From Pontiella desulfatans (lineage in GTDB: Bacteria > Verrucomicrobiota > Kiritimatiellia > Kiritimatiellales > Pontiellaceae), in assembly GCF_900890425.1 (NCBI RefSeq), contig NZ_CAAHFG010000004.1, positions 304,798 to 368,797 of the forward strand: DNA of 64,000 bases, read 5' to 3'. A program made the translations under genes and the position numbers. The notes under the pieces are model-generated. The model did no database searches. It was not told the origin of the DNA and was given only the letters and a program-made list of their open reading frames with translations. Positions 53,730-61,846 of this stretch are shown in pieces; position 1 is the stretch's first letter; every line of letters begins with the position of its first letter.

Positions 53730-54296
53730 TTACGCAGCAACGGCCGCTTTGGGTTTGGATTCAAGAAGCTCTGGATAATATCGACGCAACCAGGCATGTG
53801 CCTCGTACATTGCATCGATAACATCGTCGTTCACAGCGAGAACGGTTGCCGGTTCCGTTGCCAGACCCTTACCACGAGCCGCTAGGTACATTTCAATCAC
53901 CTCGGCAACCTCGTCTTCGAAACGCTGGAGAGGCCACTGACAGGGATCTGCACCCTCTCTGGATAAATCCAGCAGTTCTTCAAACCACGCCTGTTGTTCT
54001 GCAGCGACATTTCCATCCGGTTCCCAGAAGAATTCATCCAACAAGGCCTTGTTGTCACCGCCCAGACGGAGGAGCGACTCCCGGTATTGGCAGGCCCCCT
54101 TGATCACTCCTATGCGCAGCCTTTTATGCATGTGCAGGTTCCGGTGGTAAGCACATGCAATCAGAGCTGCGAAGGGGGGAACGAACCCCCTCGTAGCAAT
54201 ATCGATGCGCTCATCCCGCGGGATATCATGTATCCCGGTGCTTTCATCCAACCGACGGAGGCCGGTATACATGTCATAGTCTGGATTATGAATCAT
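53730..54296 (-). CDS. Unrecognised helical element protein
   Basis: A 188-residue, mainly helical and slightly acidic protein. ATG 54296 follows AGGAGGG at seven bases. Readable segments are YDMYTGLRRLDESTGIHDIP, PPFAALIACAYHRNLHMHKR, RRYYPELLESKPKAAVAA and LQRFEDEVAEVIEMYLAARG. No catalytic motif is apparent. It lies 14 bases upstream of the polymerase partner gene and downstream of the 73-residue gene, in the middle of the co-directional block. Confidence 0.65.
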   Translation of the reverse strand: MIHNPDYDMYTGLRRLDESTGIHDIPRDERIDIATRGFVPPFAALIACAYHRNLHMHKRLRIGVIKGACQYRESLLRLGGDNKALLDEFFWEPDGNVAAEQQAWFEELLDLSREGADPCQWPLQRFEDEVAEVIEMYLAARGKGLATEPATVLAVNDDVIDAMYEAHAWLRRYYPELLESKPKAAVAA

Positions 54297-54507
54297 GTAT
54301 CAGCCCTCCTGCGTTAGGGGAACAACCCGCCGATGACGGGGCAACCGCCTCGCCGATAACCGCGACAAGGGCTTCGAGTTCATGCGTCAGGCAACCGGCG
54401 CAGTCAAAAACGGCTTTATGTACGTTTCTGCCGCGATGGGACGCTTTCACCCCCATGAGCCCTGGACCAACAGGGTCTACGGTAATTTTGAACAGAGGAG
54501 CACTCAC
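54286..54507 (-). CDS. Small Cys-containing element protein, GTG start
   Basis: A 73-residue product from GTG 54507, which lies seven bases after AAGGAGG and overlaps the stop of the preceding gene by one base (TAGTG). The upstream GTG that would extend the frame lies inside the ribosome binding site region. Segments are APLFKITVDPVGPGLMGVKA and FDCAGCLTHELEALVAVIGEA, with a CxxC pair that could bind metal. Its end overlaps the start of the 188-residue gene by 11 bases. Family not recognised. Confidence 0.55.
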   Translation of the reverse strand: MSAPLFKITVDPVGPGLMGVKASHRGRNVHKAVFDCAGCLTHELEALVAVIGEAVAPSSAGCSPNAGGLIHDS

Positions 54508-55397
54508 TACGCCACCTCCTTCCACGAACCGGATTCGAGCTCAATGTGGTCGGCGACGTCGGCGCAGGACAACAGCCCCAACTGACGCGCTTTTTCGGTC
54601 AGCACGAAATCATCGCCATCGATTTCATAATAATCACCGAGCTGCCCCACGCTTTTGAACACACCTTCAGACTTATCAGCCCAAACAAGCTCACTGGAAC
54701 CGCGCACCGGATTACATAGCCATTGCGGACTGTCATCTCCCCCGCTGTTACCGATGAAGAGACATTCATCGGTAAGCTTTTCGGCATATGGCGACACTCC
54801 CTTCGCCCAGTTTTTCTGCGGCATTTCCGTGGGTGATGCATCCAGAAGACTCTCCCTGATCTCATTTACAGTTATGATCGTTACGCGGTTCCCTCTGGCA
54901 GCGTAAAGGAGATCCCTGGCCAGCTGGCGGTAGTGGAAATTTTTCTGATCCGATTCATCCAGCACATCACCAATACATTCAATGATGATCACCTCAAAAA
55001 ACTGAGAGGTAATGAGGTACTTCAGGTGGAACTCAGATCCTGGCCGAAATATCTTCACCGATGGGACTATGGGACCAAGTACACCGGAATTGTCAGTAAT
55101 GGTGAATTGAACGCGCGTCGGTGGCTTGTCGGATTTCCACCCCTTTGACAAGGGAAACTCCTTTTCAAAAATCCACCTATTTCCCACATATTGGATATGT
55201 AAGACGGAGGAACCATTTTCGACGTAGCTTTTAACTAGCTGTCTAGTTGCCATTCTGCCATCAGACCTTTTACTGGCAACAAATGAGAATACAGCCTCCT
55301 CCCTGAGCCGGCCTCCAATATGACCCGCAAACAACAATGCTTCCTGTGTAGGGACGAGAGACTTAGCTTTTGGGTTTTCTTTCCATTCTACAGCCAT
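54507..55397 (-). CDS. Unrecognised element protein of 296 residues
   Basis: ATG 55397 overlaps the stop of the small gene before it (TAATG), with AGGAG seven bases upstream. Two parts are visible. Residues about 1-130 are beta-rich with aromatic residues (VLHIQYVGNRWIFEKEFPLS, RVQFTITDNSGVLG). Residues about 140-225 look like a small alpha/beta domain (FEVIIIECIGDVLDESDQKN, YAARGNRVTIITVNEI) that could bind a nucleotide or have an ATPase-like core, but no Walker motif is present. The end (GDYYEIDGDDFVLTEKARQL) looks like a winged helix. No family is named. The place in the operon suggests a DNA-related task. Confidence 0.65.
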   Translation of the reverse strand: MAVEWKENPKAKSLVPTQEALLFAGHIGGRLREEAVFSFVASKRSDGRMATRQLVKSYVENGSSVLHIQYVGNRWIFEKEFPLSKGWKSDKPPTRVQFTITDNSGVLGPIVPSVKIFRPGSEFHLKYLITSQFFEVIIIECIGDVLDESDQKNFHYRQLARDLLYAARGNRVTIITVNEIRESLLDASPTEMPQKNWAKGVSPYAEKLTDECLFIGNSGGDDSPQWLCNPVRGSSELVWADKSEGVFKSVGQLGDYYEIDGDDFVLTEKARQLGLLSCADVADHIELESGSWKEVA

Positions 55398-55645
55398 TAG
55401 AGATCTCCTAATGCTATTGAACCGCAGATACGGTCAGAATTCCCTATAACATGGTCTGTTAGGGCCTCCACAGTATTACGAAGCTGCTCAAGGCTCGTAC
55501 ACGTGTACTCATCACCTTCATCTAATTCCCGGATCACATAATGATCTAGGTCATAGACATCGACCTCTAATTCTAGCAGCAAAGGCCGATATTCACTTTT
55601 GACCGCTTCCGTTGCTGCTGACTGATTTTTCTTGGACTTACTCAT
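55397..55645 (-). CDS. Small acidic element protein
   Basis: An 82-residue protein from ATG 55645, which has AAGGAG six bases upstream; the longer frame from 55666 has no such site. It starts basic (MSKSKKNQS) and is otherwise acidic (LLLELEVDVYDLDHYVIREL). Its stop overlaps the next start (TAATG). Family not recognised. Coupled translation with the 296-residue protein suggests that the two act together. Confidence 0.6.
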   Translation of the reverse strand: MSKSKKNQSAATEAVKSEYRPLLLELEVDVYDLDHYVIRELDEGDEYTCTSLEQLRNTVEALTDHVIGNSDRICGSIALGDL

Positions 55646-55708
55646 GGATAACTCCTTTAAGTTCAAATGCGTATCGATTGTTACTACGTATTTTACTCTG
55701 TCCGCTCA

Positions 55709-55897
55709 TTACGCCGCTCCAATCCGATGTTCATCAATCCAGCTTCTGACTTGCTCGAGATCGAAAAGGATCGTTCTGACACCAACCCTCACATAGGGCA
55801 GCCGTCCATCTGCAACAAGCTGCCGGATATACCGGGGGGATAGGTTCAGCATCTTTGCCAGTGATACCGTTTTTAGGTACTTCGGTTCTATTTTCAT
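55709..55897 (-). CDS. Excisionase-like helix-turn-helix protein (AlpA/Xis type)
   Basis: A 62-residue MerR-like helix-turn-helix protein of the excisionase/DNA-binding (HTH_17) type: YLKTVSLAKMLNLSPRYIRQ, LVADGRLPYVRVGVRTILFD, VRSWIDEHR. Proteins of this kind serve in integrated elements as excisionase or as regulator of element genes. A 19-base hairpin-forming site (GTTGAAC / GTTCAAC, 55920-55938) lies in its promoter region. It is the strongest sign that the block at 44.7-57.2 kb was once able to leave the chromosome, although no integrase is found here. Confidence 0.82.
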   Translation of the reverse strand: MKIEPKYLKTVSLAKMLNLSPRYIRQLVADGRLPYVRVGVRTILFDLEQVRSWIDEHRIGAA

Positions 55898-55919
55898 TAC
55901 TTTGTCCTTTCGGGGTTAC

Positions 55920-56044
55920 GTTGAACAACGCGTTCAACTGATGAAGGACAATAGGGGCTGTTCTCGGCATTTCAATATCATGCATATATGCACTATATCG
56001 GCATGGTTATGCATATTTTTAGATGCACCGAAATACGCATCACC
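55920..56044. promoter_or_regulatory. Promoter region of the excisionase-like gene with repeated sites
   Basis: Contains the inverted repeat GTTGAAC-aacgc-GTTCAAC (55920-55938) and a cluster of ATGCA-containing motifs (ATGCATATATGCAC at 55979, ATGCATATTT at 56009, GATGCACC at 56022). The similar words ATGCAAC and GTTGCAT occur before the neighbouring gene at 57272-57314, so one regulator may bind both regions. Confidence 0.45.
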
Positions 56045-56053
56045 CTAAATGGA

Positions 56054-57199
56054 TTACCCGTGTTTCAGCTTGGATAACCAAGCCTTGAAGGCCTGCTCAT
56101 ACCGAGCATCGATCCGCCTTAACCGTACGCAATACTGTCTCGTCCTGACCTCGGGGATAGACGATGAGGACACTGTCTTCTTCCACATTTCGTTGGATAC
56201 AGCGTCTAGTTCTCTTATTACCTGCGATTTCCGAAGTTTGCTGTCACGCCCCTCCAAAGAGCGGTAAACAATATTAACAACTTCCAATAGCTGATCATCA
56301 GAAAGCTTCCCCGATTTGGTAGCAGCTTTTTCAATACCGGTCACTGAATTCACCTGGGCACATACAACCCTATAGGCTTCATGCGGAAAGTGATTCTTCA
56401 ATCCAACTCCGGCGTATCCTGAGGGCATTACGATCCGCACAGTACCGGTTACTCCAACAACAGTACGGCCATTAATAAGATCGGGGCGCTCAAACCTAAA
56501 AAAATCCCGGTCCCATTCTGATTTTTCTCCTAGCCGGATGCAATATAGCCCGTACTCCTGGAAGACTGATACCGCCTTGAACAATGCCTCTTTCTGCAGA
56601 TGCACGTCGGAAGAATTTGCCGATAACTCGAATTCCATATAACCAAGCAGCTCGTTATACGAAGGTGCGTGAAGGCACCCTTTCCCATCACAAAACGGCA
56701 GAAGGTATTTCCCGTGGTCTTCTATGAGAGACCGAACCGCATCCTCTGTGGCGACTGCATTATAGGCCGTGGGCGTCAACAGATTCCACTCCCTCCACTT
56801 CTTCGGAGGCTTTGTGAACATGTAGTCAAGCTGAACCATTTGCTTCGCCAGCGTAAAAGCTCTGCCCGCACCAACCGAGTGTGCGACCCGAGCACCATCC
56901 CCATCCTCATTCGGACATGTTGGAGGGACGGAGGGGAAGATACTACTAACATAGATCTCGACCTCTTTGTTCCAGTCATACGCAGAACTCTGAAGCAGTT
57001 GTTCCAACTCCTCGAATACCTCGGTGGCATCCCACGGAAGGCGAGGCTTCGTCAACGATATCTCAACCTCCCTGAAGACCTGCTGAAATGTCTTTCTGCC
57101 CGGACTTAAAGCCAAAGCGTCACTACCAGCATATTTTGCCACCAGATCCTTGTACGTAAGAACTCTTGCAGCATATTTCCGAATATAGTTTTCAGACAC
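56054..57199 (-). CDS. Unrecognised protein adjoining tRNA-Lys
   Basis: A 381-residue protein starting most likely at GTG 57199, seven bases after GGGAGA (a further frame extends to 57232). It is mixed alpha/beta and near neutral, with segments SENYIRKYAARVLTYKDLVA, KKWREWNLLTPTAYNAVATE, DDQLLEVVNIVYRSLEGRDS and RYEQAFKAWLSKLKHG at the end. I see no Arg-His-Arg-Tyr pattern of a tyrosine recombinase and no serine recombinase motif, although the position next to the tRNA is where an integrase would be expected. It begins the co-directional block. Function unknown; a novel recombination or replication factor is possible but unproven. Confidence 0.65.
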   Translation of the reverse strand: MSENYIRKYAARVLTYKDLVAKYAGSDALALSPGRKTFQQVFREVEISLTKPRLPWDATEVFEELEQLLQSSAYDWNKEVEIYVSSIFPSVPPTCPNEDGDGARVAHSVGAGRAFTLAKQMVQLDYMFTKPPKKWREWNLLTPTAYNAVATEDAVRSLIEDHGKYLLPFCDGKGCLHAPSYNELLGYMEFELSANSSDVHLQKEALFKAVSVFQEYGLYCIRLGEKSEWDRDFFRFERPDLINGRTVVGVTGTVRIVMPSGYAGVGLKNHFPHEAYRVVCAQVNSVTGIEKAATKSGKLSDDQLLEVVNIVYRSLEGRDSKLRKSQVIRELDAVSNEMWKKTVSSSSIPEVRTRQYCVRLRRIDARYEQAFKAWLSKLKHG

Positions 57200-57271
57200 A
57201 AATGCTCTCCCTTGATCCCATACCGTTACCACAAATTGAAGTATCAGAGAATTAGAATCAGGAAATCCCGA

Positions 57272-57314
57272 TGCAACCTAAAATGCAACGAAATACCGTA
57301 TATTGGTTGCATTT
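57272..57314. promoter_or_regulatory. Inverted repeat upstream of the tRNA-proximal element gene
   Basis: AAATGCAAC (57282-57290) and GTTGCATTT (57306-57314) form a nine-base inverted repeat, and a further ATGCAACC / GGTTGCAT pair lies at 57272 and 57305. The spacing suits an operator for the gene starting at 57199. Confidence 0.5.
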
Positions 57315-57357
57315 AATGCCGTTATTGCACTACCCGGCCCTTTACGAATACAAAAAT

Positions 57358-57390
57358 AAAACCTCGTAACTTGTTAATTACGAGGTTTTT
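57358..57390 (-). terminator. Rho-independent terminator after tRNA-Lys
   Basis: AAAACCTCGTAA pairs perfectly with TTACGAGGTTTT across an eight-base loop, with T runs on both strands, so it can serve in both directions. It lies five bases beyond the tRNA 3' end. Confidence 0.88.
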
Positions 57391-57394
57391 ATAG

Positions 57395-57470
<76 letters not shown>

Positions 57471-57599
57471 AACGCAAAGGCAGGAAAGTAGAGACTCAGC
57501 CCGGTTAACGCAATGATAATTGATGGTTTTGTTTGGTACCGAGTTGCCTCAAATTAAATGACACCGAAGCATCCGATAGGATGCGGGCGGAAAGGATTC

Positions 57600-57960
57600 G
57601 TTGACTCACAAAAAATCACACCCTGCATACAAGATGAGTTGCGAAACCAGAATGGAATACATCGCGGTGCAAACACGCCGCTACAAGCGCGCGAAATAGG
57701 CCTTCAAGCCCCGCCTGCTCGACGAGGTCTGCACGGTATGCGGCTGCTCAACGGCTCGCTGAAGCCCTCCAGGGGCAAACGCGGACGCAAAGGCGAGTAT
57801 GACTCGCCGGAACTGCAAAAGGCCCTGAAAACCCTGAGGCTTCGGTCCGGCCAACTCTGCGGAAAACGCCTCAAGCCCACCATGCCCCACTGGCTGAAGC
57901 ACTATGAAAAGCATTTCGGCCCCCTGTCGTCCAAGTGCCGCGGAACGGTGCTCCTCGCCG
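57600..57960 (+). pseudogene. Decayed DDE transposase, N-terminal fragment
   Basis: Pieces in the plus frames resemble the N-terminal part of a large integrase-type transposase: RYKRAK before an in-frame stop, GMRLLNGSLKPSRGKRGRKG, YDSPELQKALKTLRLRSGQL and CGKRLKPTMPHWLKHYEKHF. The catalytic domain is missing and stops and frameshifts interrupt the rest, so this is an old remnant. Downstream, 58050-58240 contains open frames without recognisable family. Confidence 0.65.
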
Positions 57961-57998
57961 TTTTGTTTCATCTAAGCTGGAAAAGCCCACCCCACCCC

Positions 57999-58042
57999 GA
58001 TGTTGCAGTTATGCTGACGGCCGTCAGCATAACTGCAACATC
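57999..58042. repeat. Perfect 44-base palindrome without spacer
   Basis: The half GATGTTGCAGTTATGCTGAC-GG is followed immediately by its exact reverse complement. Symmetry breaks on both sides after 22 bases. It lies just beyond the transposase remnant. Confidence 0.9.
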
Positions 58043-58226
58043 CTGTGGTGGGTTTCGATCTGTGCCCGGGTCGAATTCAAAGGGGTTCGGAAGGGCATGC
58101 AGGGATCCCCGGCCGGAAACAGCTCCCTGTTTTTCCAGCTCAAGACGCTCTTCCGTGAAGAGGCCAAAATTCTATGTAGAGCCTTTTGTTTTTCCGGAAT
58201 CCCTCACCGCCGCACCGGCTTTTTAA

Positions 58227-58623
58227 AGCGCAAGCCGACCCGGCAACCATTGCAAGATATCGGGGTGAACCGGAAATATTCGTCAGTTAATTCAGATCCG
58301 CCTGCCCTTGATCCAGTTAGTTCGATTCCCCGTTCGAAAAAGCGCTTTCCATGACGATTATTTCCGAACCGGCAACGCGCCATCCGCCGGAATGGCCCAA
58401 TGGCGAAACCCTTGCTAAACCAAGCGAACAAGGACTTTGTGACAGTTGGAGGGCTGCCTCTTCGGGAGTGGCACACCTGGTGCGTAGAGACCATGCATAT
58501 AAACAACCCCATAATATGTGTGTTTTATGAATCTAACGCTTGGTAAACCGGCGCCTTTGTTCTACAACGTCCGGCTTCCTGGTGGTTTTAATCCCTTAAC
58601 AACGAAAAAACAGGCACTTGAAA
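58227..58623. other. Spacer without recognisable gene
   Basis: Between the transposase remnant region and the transporter gene no frame with coding character is seen. The right part presumably holds the promoter of the acetate transporter. A sequence GTTCGATTCCCCGTTCGAA at 58319 recalls a tRNA T loop, but no cloverleaf can be built around it. Confidence 0.45.
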
Positions 58624-59268
58624 ATGACCCAAAAAGATCCGTTGGCGAATCCCGCCCCGCTTGGCCTCATGGGCTTCGGCATGACGACCGTCCTCCTCAA
58701 CATTCACAACGCCGGGTTTTTCCCGGACGTCGGGAGCATGATCCTGGGGATGGGGATTTTCTTCGGCGGCATTGCCCAGATGATCGCGGGGATCCTTGAA
58801 TATAAAAAAGGCAATACCTTTGGGATGACCGCGTTCACCTCCTACGGCGCGTTCTGGCTGACGCTCGTTGCGATGATGGTTATGCCGAAGCTGGGGCTCG
58901 CGACCGCGCCTCCAGCCGGTTTCGTTGGATGTTATCTTTTTATGTGGGGCCTGTTCACCGCGCTGATGTTCGTCGGGACGCTTAAGGCCAACAAGGCGCT
59001 CCAGTTTATCTTCGCGTCGCTGACGGTTTTGTTTTTCCTACTCGCGCTGGAGCATTGGCTTCCGGAACACACGGCGCACACGGTTGGAATCGTCGCCGGC
59101 TTCGAGGGTATCGTCTGCGGCGCGAGCGCAATCTATTTGGCCATGGCCGAGATCATCAACGAAGCCCACGGAACCGTTGTTCTGCCGATTGGCGAATACC
59201 AACCCCGCGCTTCCAGGAATCCCGCTGCCGAAACCATGCCAGGCCTGTCCGGCAGCCCGGCGGCATAG
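58624..59268 (+). CDS. satP: Acetate/succinate uptake transporter (GPR1/FUN34/YaaH family)
   Basis: A 214-residue six-helix membrane transporter of the AceTr family that takes up acetate or succinate with protons. The family motif NPAPLGLMGFGMTT lies near residue 8, followed by helices containing GMGIFFGGIAQMIAGILEY, KKGNTFGMTAFTSYGAFWL and FVGCYLFMWGLFTALMF. ATG 58624 has AGG nine bases upstream; the TTG six bases earlier is less likely. The end is a hydrophilic tail of about 30 residues (PIGEYQPRASRNPAAETMPG). It is a single gene. Acetate would come from fermentation or from glycan deacetylation. Confidence 0.93.
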   Translation: MTQKDPLANPAPLGLMGFGMTTVLLNIHNAGFFPDVGSMILGMGIFFGGIAQMIAGILEYKKGNTFGMTAFTSYGAFWLTLVAMMVMPKLGLATAPPAGFVGCYLFMWGLFTALMFVGTLKANKALQFIFASLTVLFFLLALEHWLPEHTAHTVGIVAGFEGIVCGASAIYLAMAEIINEAHGTVVLPIGEYQPRASRNPAAETMPGLSGSPAA

Positions 59269-59610
59269 CCCCGGATCCTGCCCCAGGGCAGATTCAGCTA
59301 GCGTCATACAAGCCCGAACGAATGCCGAAGTTCGAATGCCCGAAGGGTTTGGTTCGGATGGGCGGCATTTCGGGTTTCGTTTTTGGTTTTTCTTTAGGTG
59401 TTTGGGTGCTTCGTCATTATTCATTCATACAACGCGTGTTCTCCTGCTGCGCGAATCGGCCATGGCCTGCCCCCGAATTGGATAAAATAAGTTTGCCAAC
59501 CCCTCTCGGGCGAATTATCTACTCCACCGTCGCATAAAGGCTTTCGAGAGTCCACCCGTGTGGGAGGGCAGTGAGTACGGCGGCAAGAACACTTCTTCCA
59601 GGAGAACAGA
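59269..59610. other. Spacer without recognisable gene
   Basis: No frame with coding character and no strong terminator is seen between the transporter and the EF-hand gene. The last bases hold the ribosome binding site AGGAG of the following gene. Confidence 0.45.
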
Positions 59611-60084
59611 ATGAAGAAGAACCTCCATGAAAGGGTCGTCATGTCCCTTTCGCTTTCCTTCGCCCTGACCTGCGCAACCCTGCAAGCCTCAGCGGCCGCT
59701 CCGTCCAACACCTTCCAGGACATGGACCAGGATGCCGACGAACGCGTGTCGAAGGACGAGTTCATGGCCTACGGCAAAAACCTCAAGGAAACCGCCGGAA
59801 AACCGTTCGATGAAGCCGCCGCCGGTGCATCCTTCGATAAGCGAGATACCGATCAGGACGGATACTTGTCCCCGGCGGAACTCGCGGCCAAGAAACCGCC
59901 CCAGAACAAGAAAATGACGCTCGCCGAGCAAAAGCAAAAGATCGAGGCCGCGAAAAAAGCCAAGGCCGAGGAAGAGGCCAAGAAGAAAAAGGAGGAGGAG
60001 AAAAAGAAAGAAGAGCGCAAGCGCCTCGCCGAAAAGAAAAAGGACGAGAAAAACAAAAGCAACGATGACGGCGACGATGACTAG
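59611..60084 (+). CDS. Exported EF-hand protein with Lys/Glu-rich helical tail
   Basis: A 157-residue exported protein; AGGAG lies six bases before the ATG, and the signal peptide is MKKNLHERVVMSLSLSFALTCATLQASA. Two EF-hand calcium loops follow: DMDQDADERVSKDEF near residue 37 and DTDQDGYLSPAEL near 78. From about residue 93 the chain is almost only Lys, Glu and Ala (AEQKQKIEAAKKAKAEEEAK), a long charged single helix, and it ends in DDGDDD. Such tails occur in cell-envelope or matrix proteins. Calcium binding in the periplasm or outside is likely; the exact job is unknown. Single gene. Confidence 0.85.
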   Translation: MKKNLHERVVMSLSLSFALTCATLQASAAAPSNTFQDMDQDADERVSKDEFMAYGKNLKETAGKPFDEAAAGASFDKRDTDQDGYLSPAELAAKKPPQNKKMTLAEQKQKIEAAKKAKAEEEAKKKKEEEKKKEERKRLAEKKKDEKNKSNDDGDDD

Positions 60085-60121
60085 AACATCTAGCCTATGA
60101 GCTACCGCAAGGTTGTTTCGT

Positions 60122-60186
60122 GGAGGGGCGGACGCCGTGCGCCCCTCCGGCAAAGCAACTGTAGGGCGGGCATTCCTGTCCGCCCT
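60122..60186. repeat. Two GC-rich hairpins between convergent genes
   Basis: GGAGGGGCG pairs with CGCCCCTCC (60122-60148, loop nine) and AGGGCGG with CCGCCCT (60163-60186, loop ten). They lie between the EF-hand gene and the convergent malic enzyme gene and may end transcription from both sides; their form also resembles repetitive extragenic palindromes. Confidence 0.55.
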
Positions 60187-60241
60187 TGACCATGCAAGAA
60201 AGCCTGCTCCACACAGGGAGGGATGTGGCGATCAAGGTCTG

Positions 60242-61699
60242 TTAACCCACCTGCGCGATGGCCTTCTCCAGGCAGGCCTCGATCATTTCGGTGGTGGGTT
60301 CCTTGATGAACCGGTTGTCGATGAGATGCTGGGTGAGGTTGCGCGCTTCGTCGATGTCGGCCTTGGCCTTGGCATAGACCTCGTCGCCTGTCATCTGGAC
60401 ACGGGCAACACCGTCTTCGATGGCCTGCAAGGCAACGGCTTTGGCGACGGCGGGGAAGGTTTCGGTTTCGTCCATCAGCGGCGCGATGTAGTCGGCATGC
60501 AGTCCGTTCTTCTCGGCGGTCTCGGCAATGGCGTAGGCGGCGGCGATGGCCATCTTGTCGGTAATCTTCCTGGCTTTCACCAGTAGCGCGCCTTTGAGCA
60601 GCCCGGGGAAGCAGAGGGAGTTGTTGACCTGGTTCGGGAAGTCGCCGCGGCCGGTTGCGACAATGTAGGCACCGGCGGCCTTGGCGGCGTGCGGGTAGAT
60701 TTCCGGCACGGGGTTGGCGCAGACGAAGCAGATGGATTTTTCGGCCATGGTGGAGACCCACTCGGGCTTGATCACGTCGGGGCCGGGGCGGGACAGGGCG
60801 ATGAGCACGTCGGCGCCTTTCATGGCTTCGTCGATGGAGTTGACCTTGCCGGGGTTGGTGGTCTGGCAGAGATCCCATTTTTTGTAGAACGCCTTGTCGG
60901 CCTCGATATCGGCGCGGTCGGTGTGCAGCCCGCCCTTGGAATCGCAGATGATCATTTTCTGCGGATCACCGCCGGCCTGGATGATGAGGCTGGCGATGGT
61001 GGTGTTGGAAGCTCCGGCGCCAAGCATGGCGATCTTGACGTTTTCCATCTTTTTGCCGGCCACCTTTACGGCGTTGATCAGGCCGGCGAGGGTGACGCAG
61101 CCGGTGCCCTGGGCATCGTCGTGCCAAACCGGGATCTCGCATTCGTCGCGCAGGGTGTCGAGGACTTCAAAGCAGTTGGGCTGGGAAATGTCTTCGAGGT
61201 TGACGCCGCCCACGCTGGGCTGGAGCATCTTGACGAACTCGATGATTTTCTTCGGGTCGTGCTCGCCCTTTTCATTGCGGGAATCCACGCAGAGCGCAAT
61301 GGCATCGACGCCGCCGAGGTATTTCATGAGGTAGGCTTTGCCTTCCATCACGCCGAGGCCGCCGGACGGGCCGCAGTCGCCGTCGCCCAGCACGCGCGTG
61401 GAGTCGGAGACGACCGCAATCAGGTTGCCGCGGTTGGAGAGGTCGAACGAGCGCTCCGGGTTGTCGCGGATTTCGGTGGAAACCTTGGAGACGCCGGGGG
61501 AATACCAGACGTTGAACCAGTTGAAGCCATAGTAGCCCGCCTTCGGAACGGTCTGCATCTTGCCGCCGTAGAATTCGTGCATGGTTTCGGCGACTTCCTT
61601 GAGGAAGAGGGTTTTGCCCTTGGCGACCTGGTCGGGCGTGAACGCTTCCGGGAAGAGGGAATCTAGGTTTTCGAGTTTGAGGTTTTCGATTTTCGACAT
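60242..61699 (-). CDS. Malic enzyme (malate to pyruvate and CO2, NAD(P)-dependent)
   Basis: A 485-residue cytoplasmic enzyme that decarboxylates malate to pyruvate while reducing NAD(P). ATG 61699 follows AGGAGAG at eight bases. Signatures: VVSDSTRVLGDGDCGPSGGLGVMEGKAYL (residues about 95-125), the metal and substrate site VWHDDAQGTGCVTLAGLINA near 190, nucleotide-binding MLGAGASNTTIASLIIQAGGD near 225, and ALSRPGPDVIKPEWV near 300 with CANPVPEIYPHAA near 325. Length fits the short bacterial type without the C-terminal phosphotransacetylase domain. Whether NAD or NADP is used is not clear by eye. Single gene with GC-rich codon use. Confidence 0.93.
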   Translation of the reverse strand: MSKIENLKLENLDSLFPEAFTPDQVAKGKTLFLKEVAETMHEFYGGKMQTVPKAGYYGFNWFNVWYSPGVSKVSTEIRDNPERSFDLSNRGNLIAVVSDSTRVLGDGDCGPSGGLGVMEGKAYLMKYLGGVDAIALCVDSRNEKGEHDPKKIIEFVKMLQPSVGGVNLEDISQPNCFEVLDTLRDECEIPVWHDDAQGTGCVTLAGLINAVKVAGKKMENVKIAMLGAGASNTTIASLIIQAGGDPQKMIICDSKGGLHTDRADIEADKAFYKKWDLCQTTNPGKVNSIDEAMKGADVLIALSRPGPDVIKPEWVSTMAEKSICFVCANPVPEIYPHAAKAAGAYIVATGRGDFPNQVNNSLCFPGLLKGALLVKARKITDKMAIAAAYAIAETAEKNGLHADYIAPLMDETETFPAVAKAVALQAIEDGVARVQMTGDEVYAKAKADIDEARNLTQHLIDNRFIKEPTTEMIEACLEKAIAQVG

Positions 61700-61846
61700 G
61701 GCGATCTCTCCTGTTTGAAATTGAACGGGGGATTATGCCCACGTCCAACGACAAATCAATGCTTTAGCCGTCGAGGAACGCGGAATTAGAGCAAAGCCAC
61801 GAAACGGGGCGCCACAAAAAAAACGAAGGAAGAAGGCGGATTCCCG

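Noticed and set aside
58319-58340. tRNA-like T-loop sequence
   Set aside because: No acceptor, D or anticodon stems can be formed around it.
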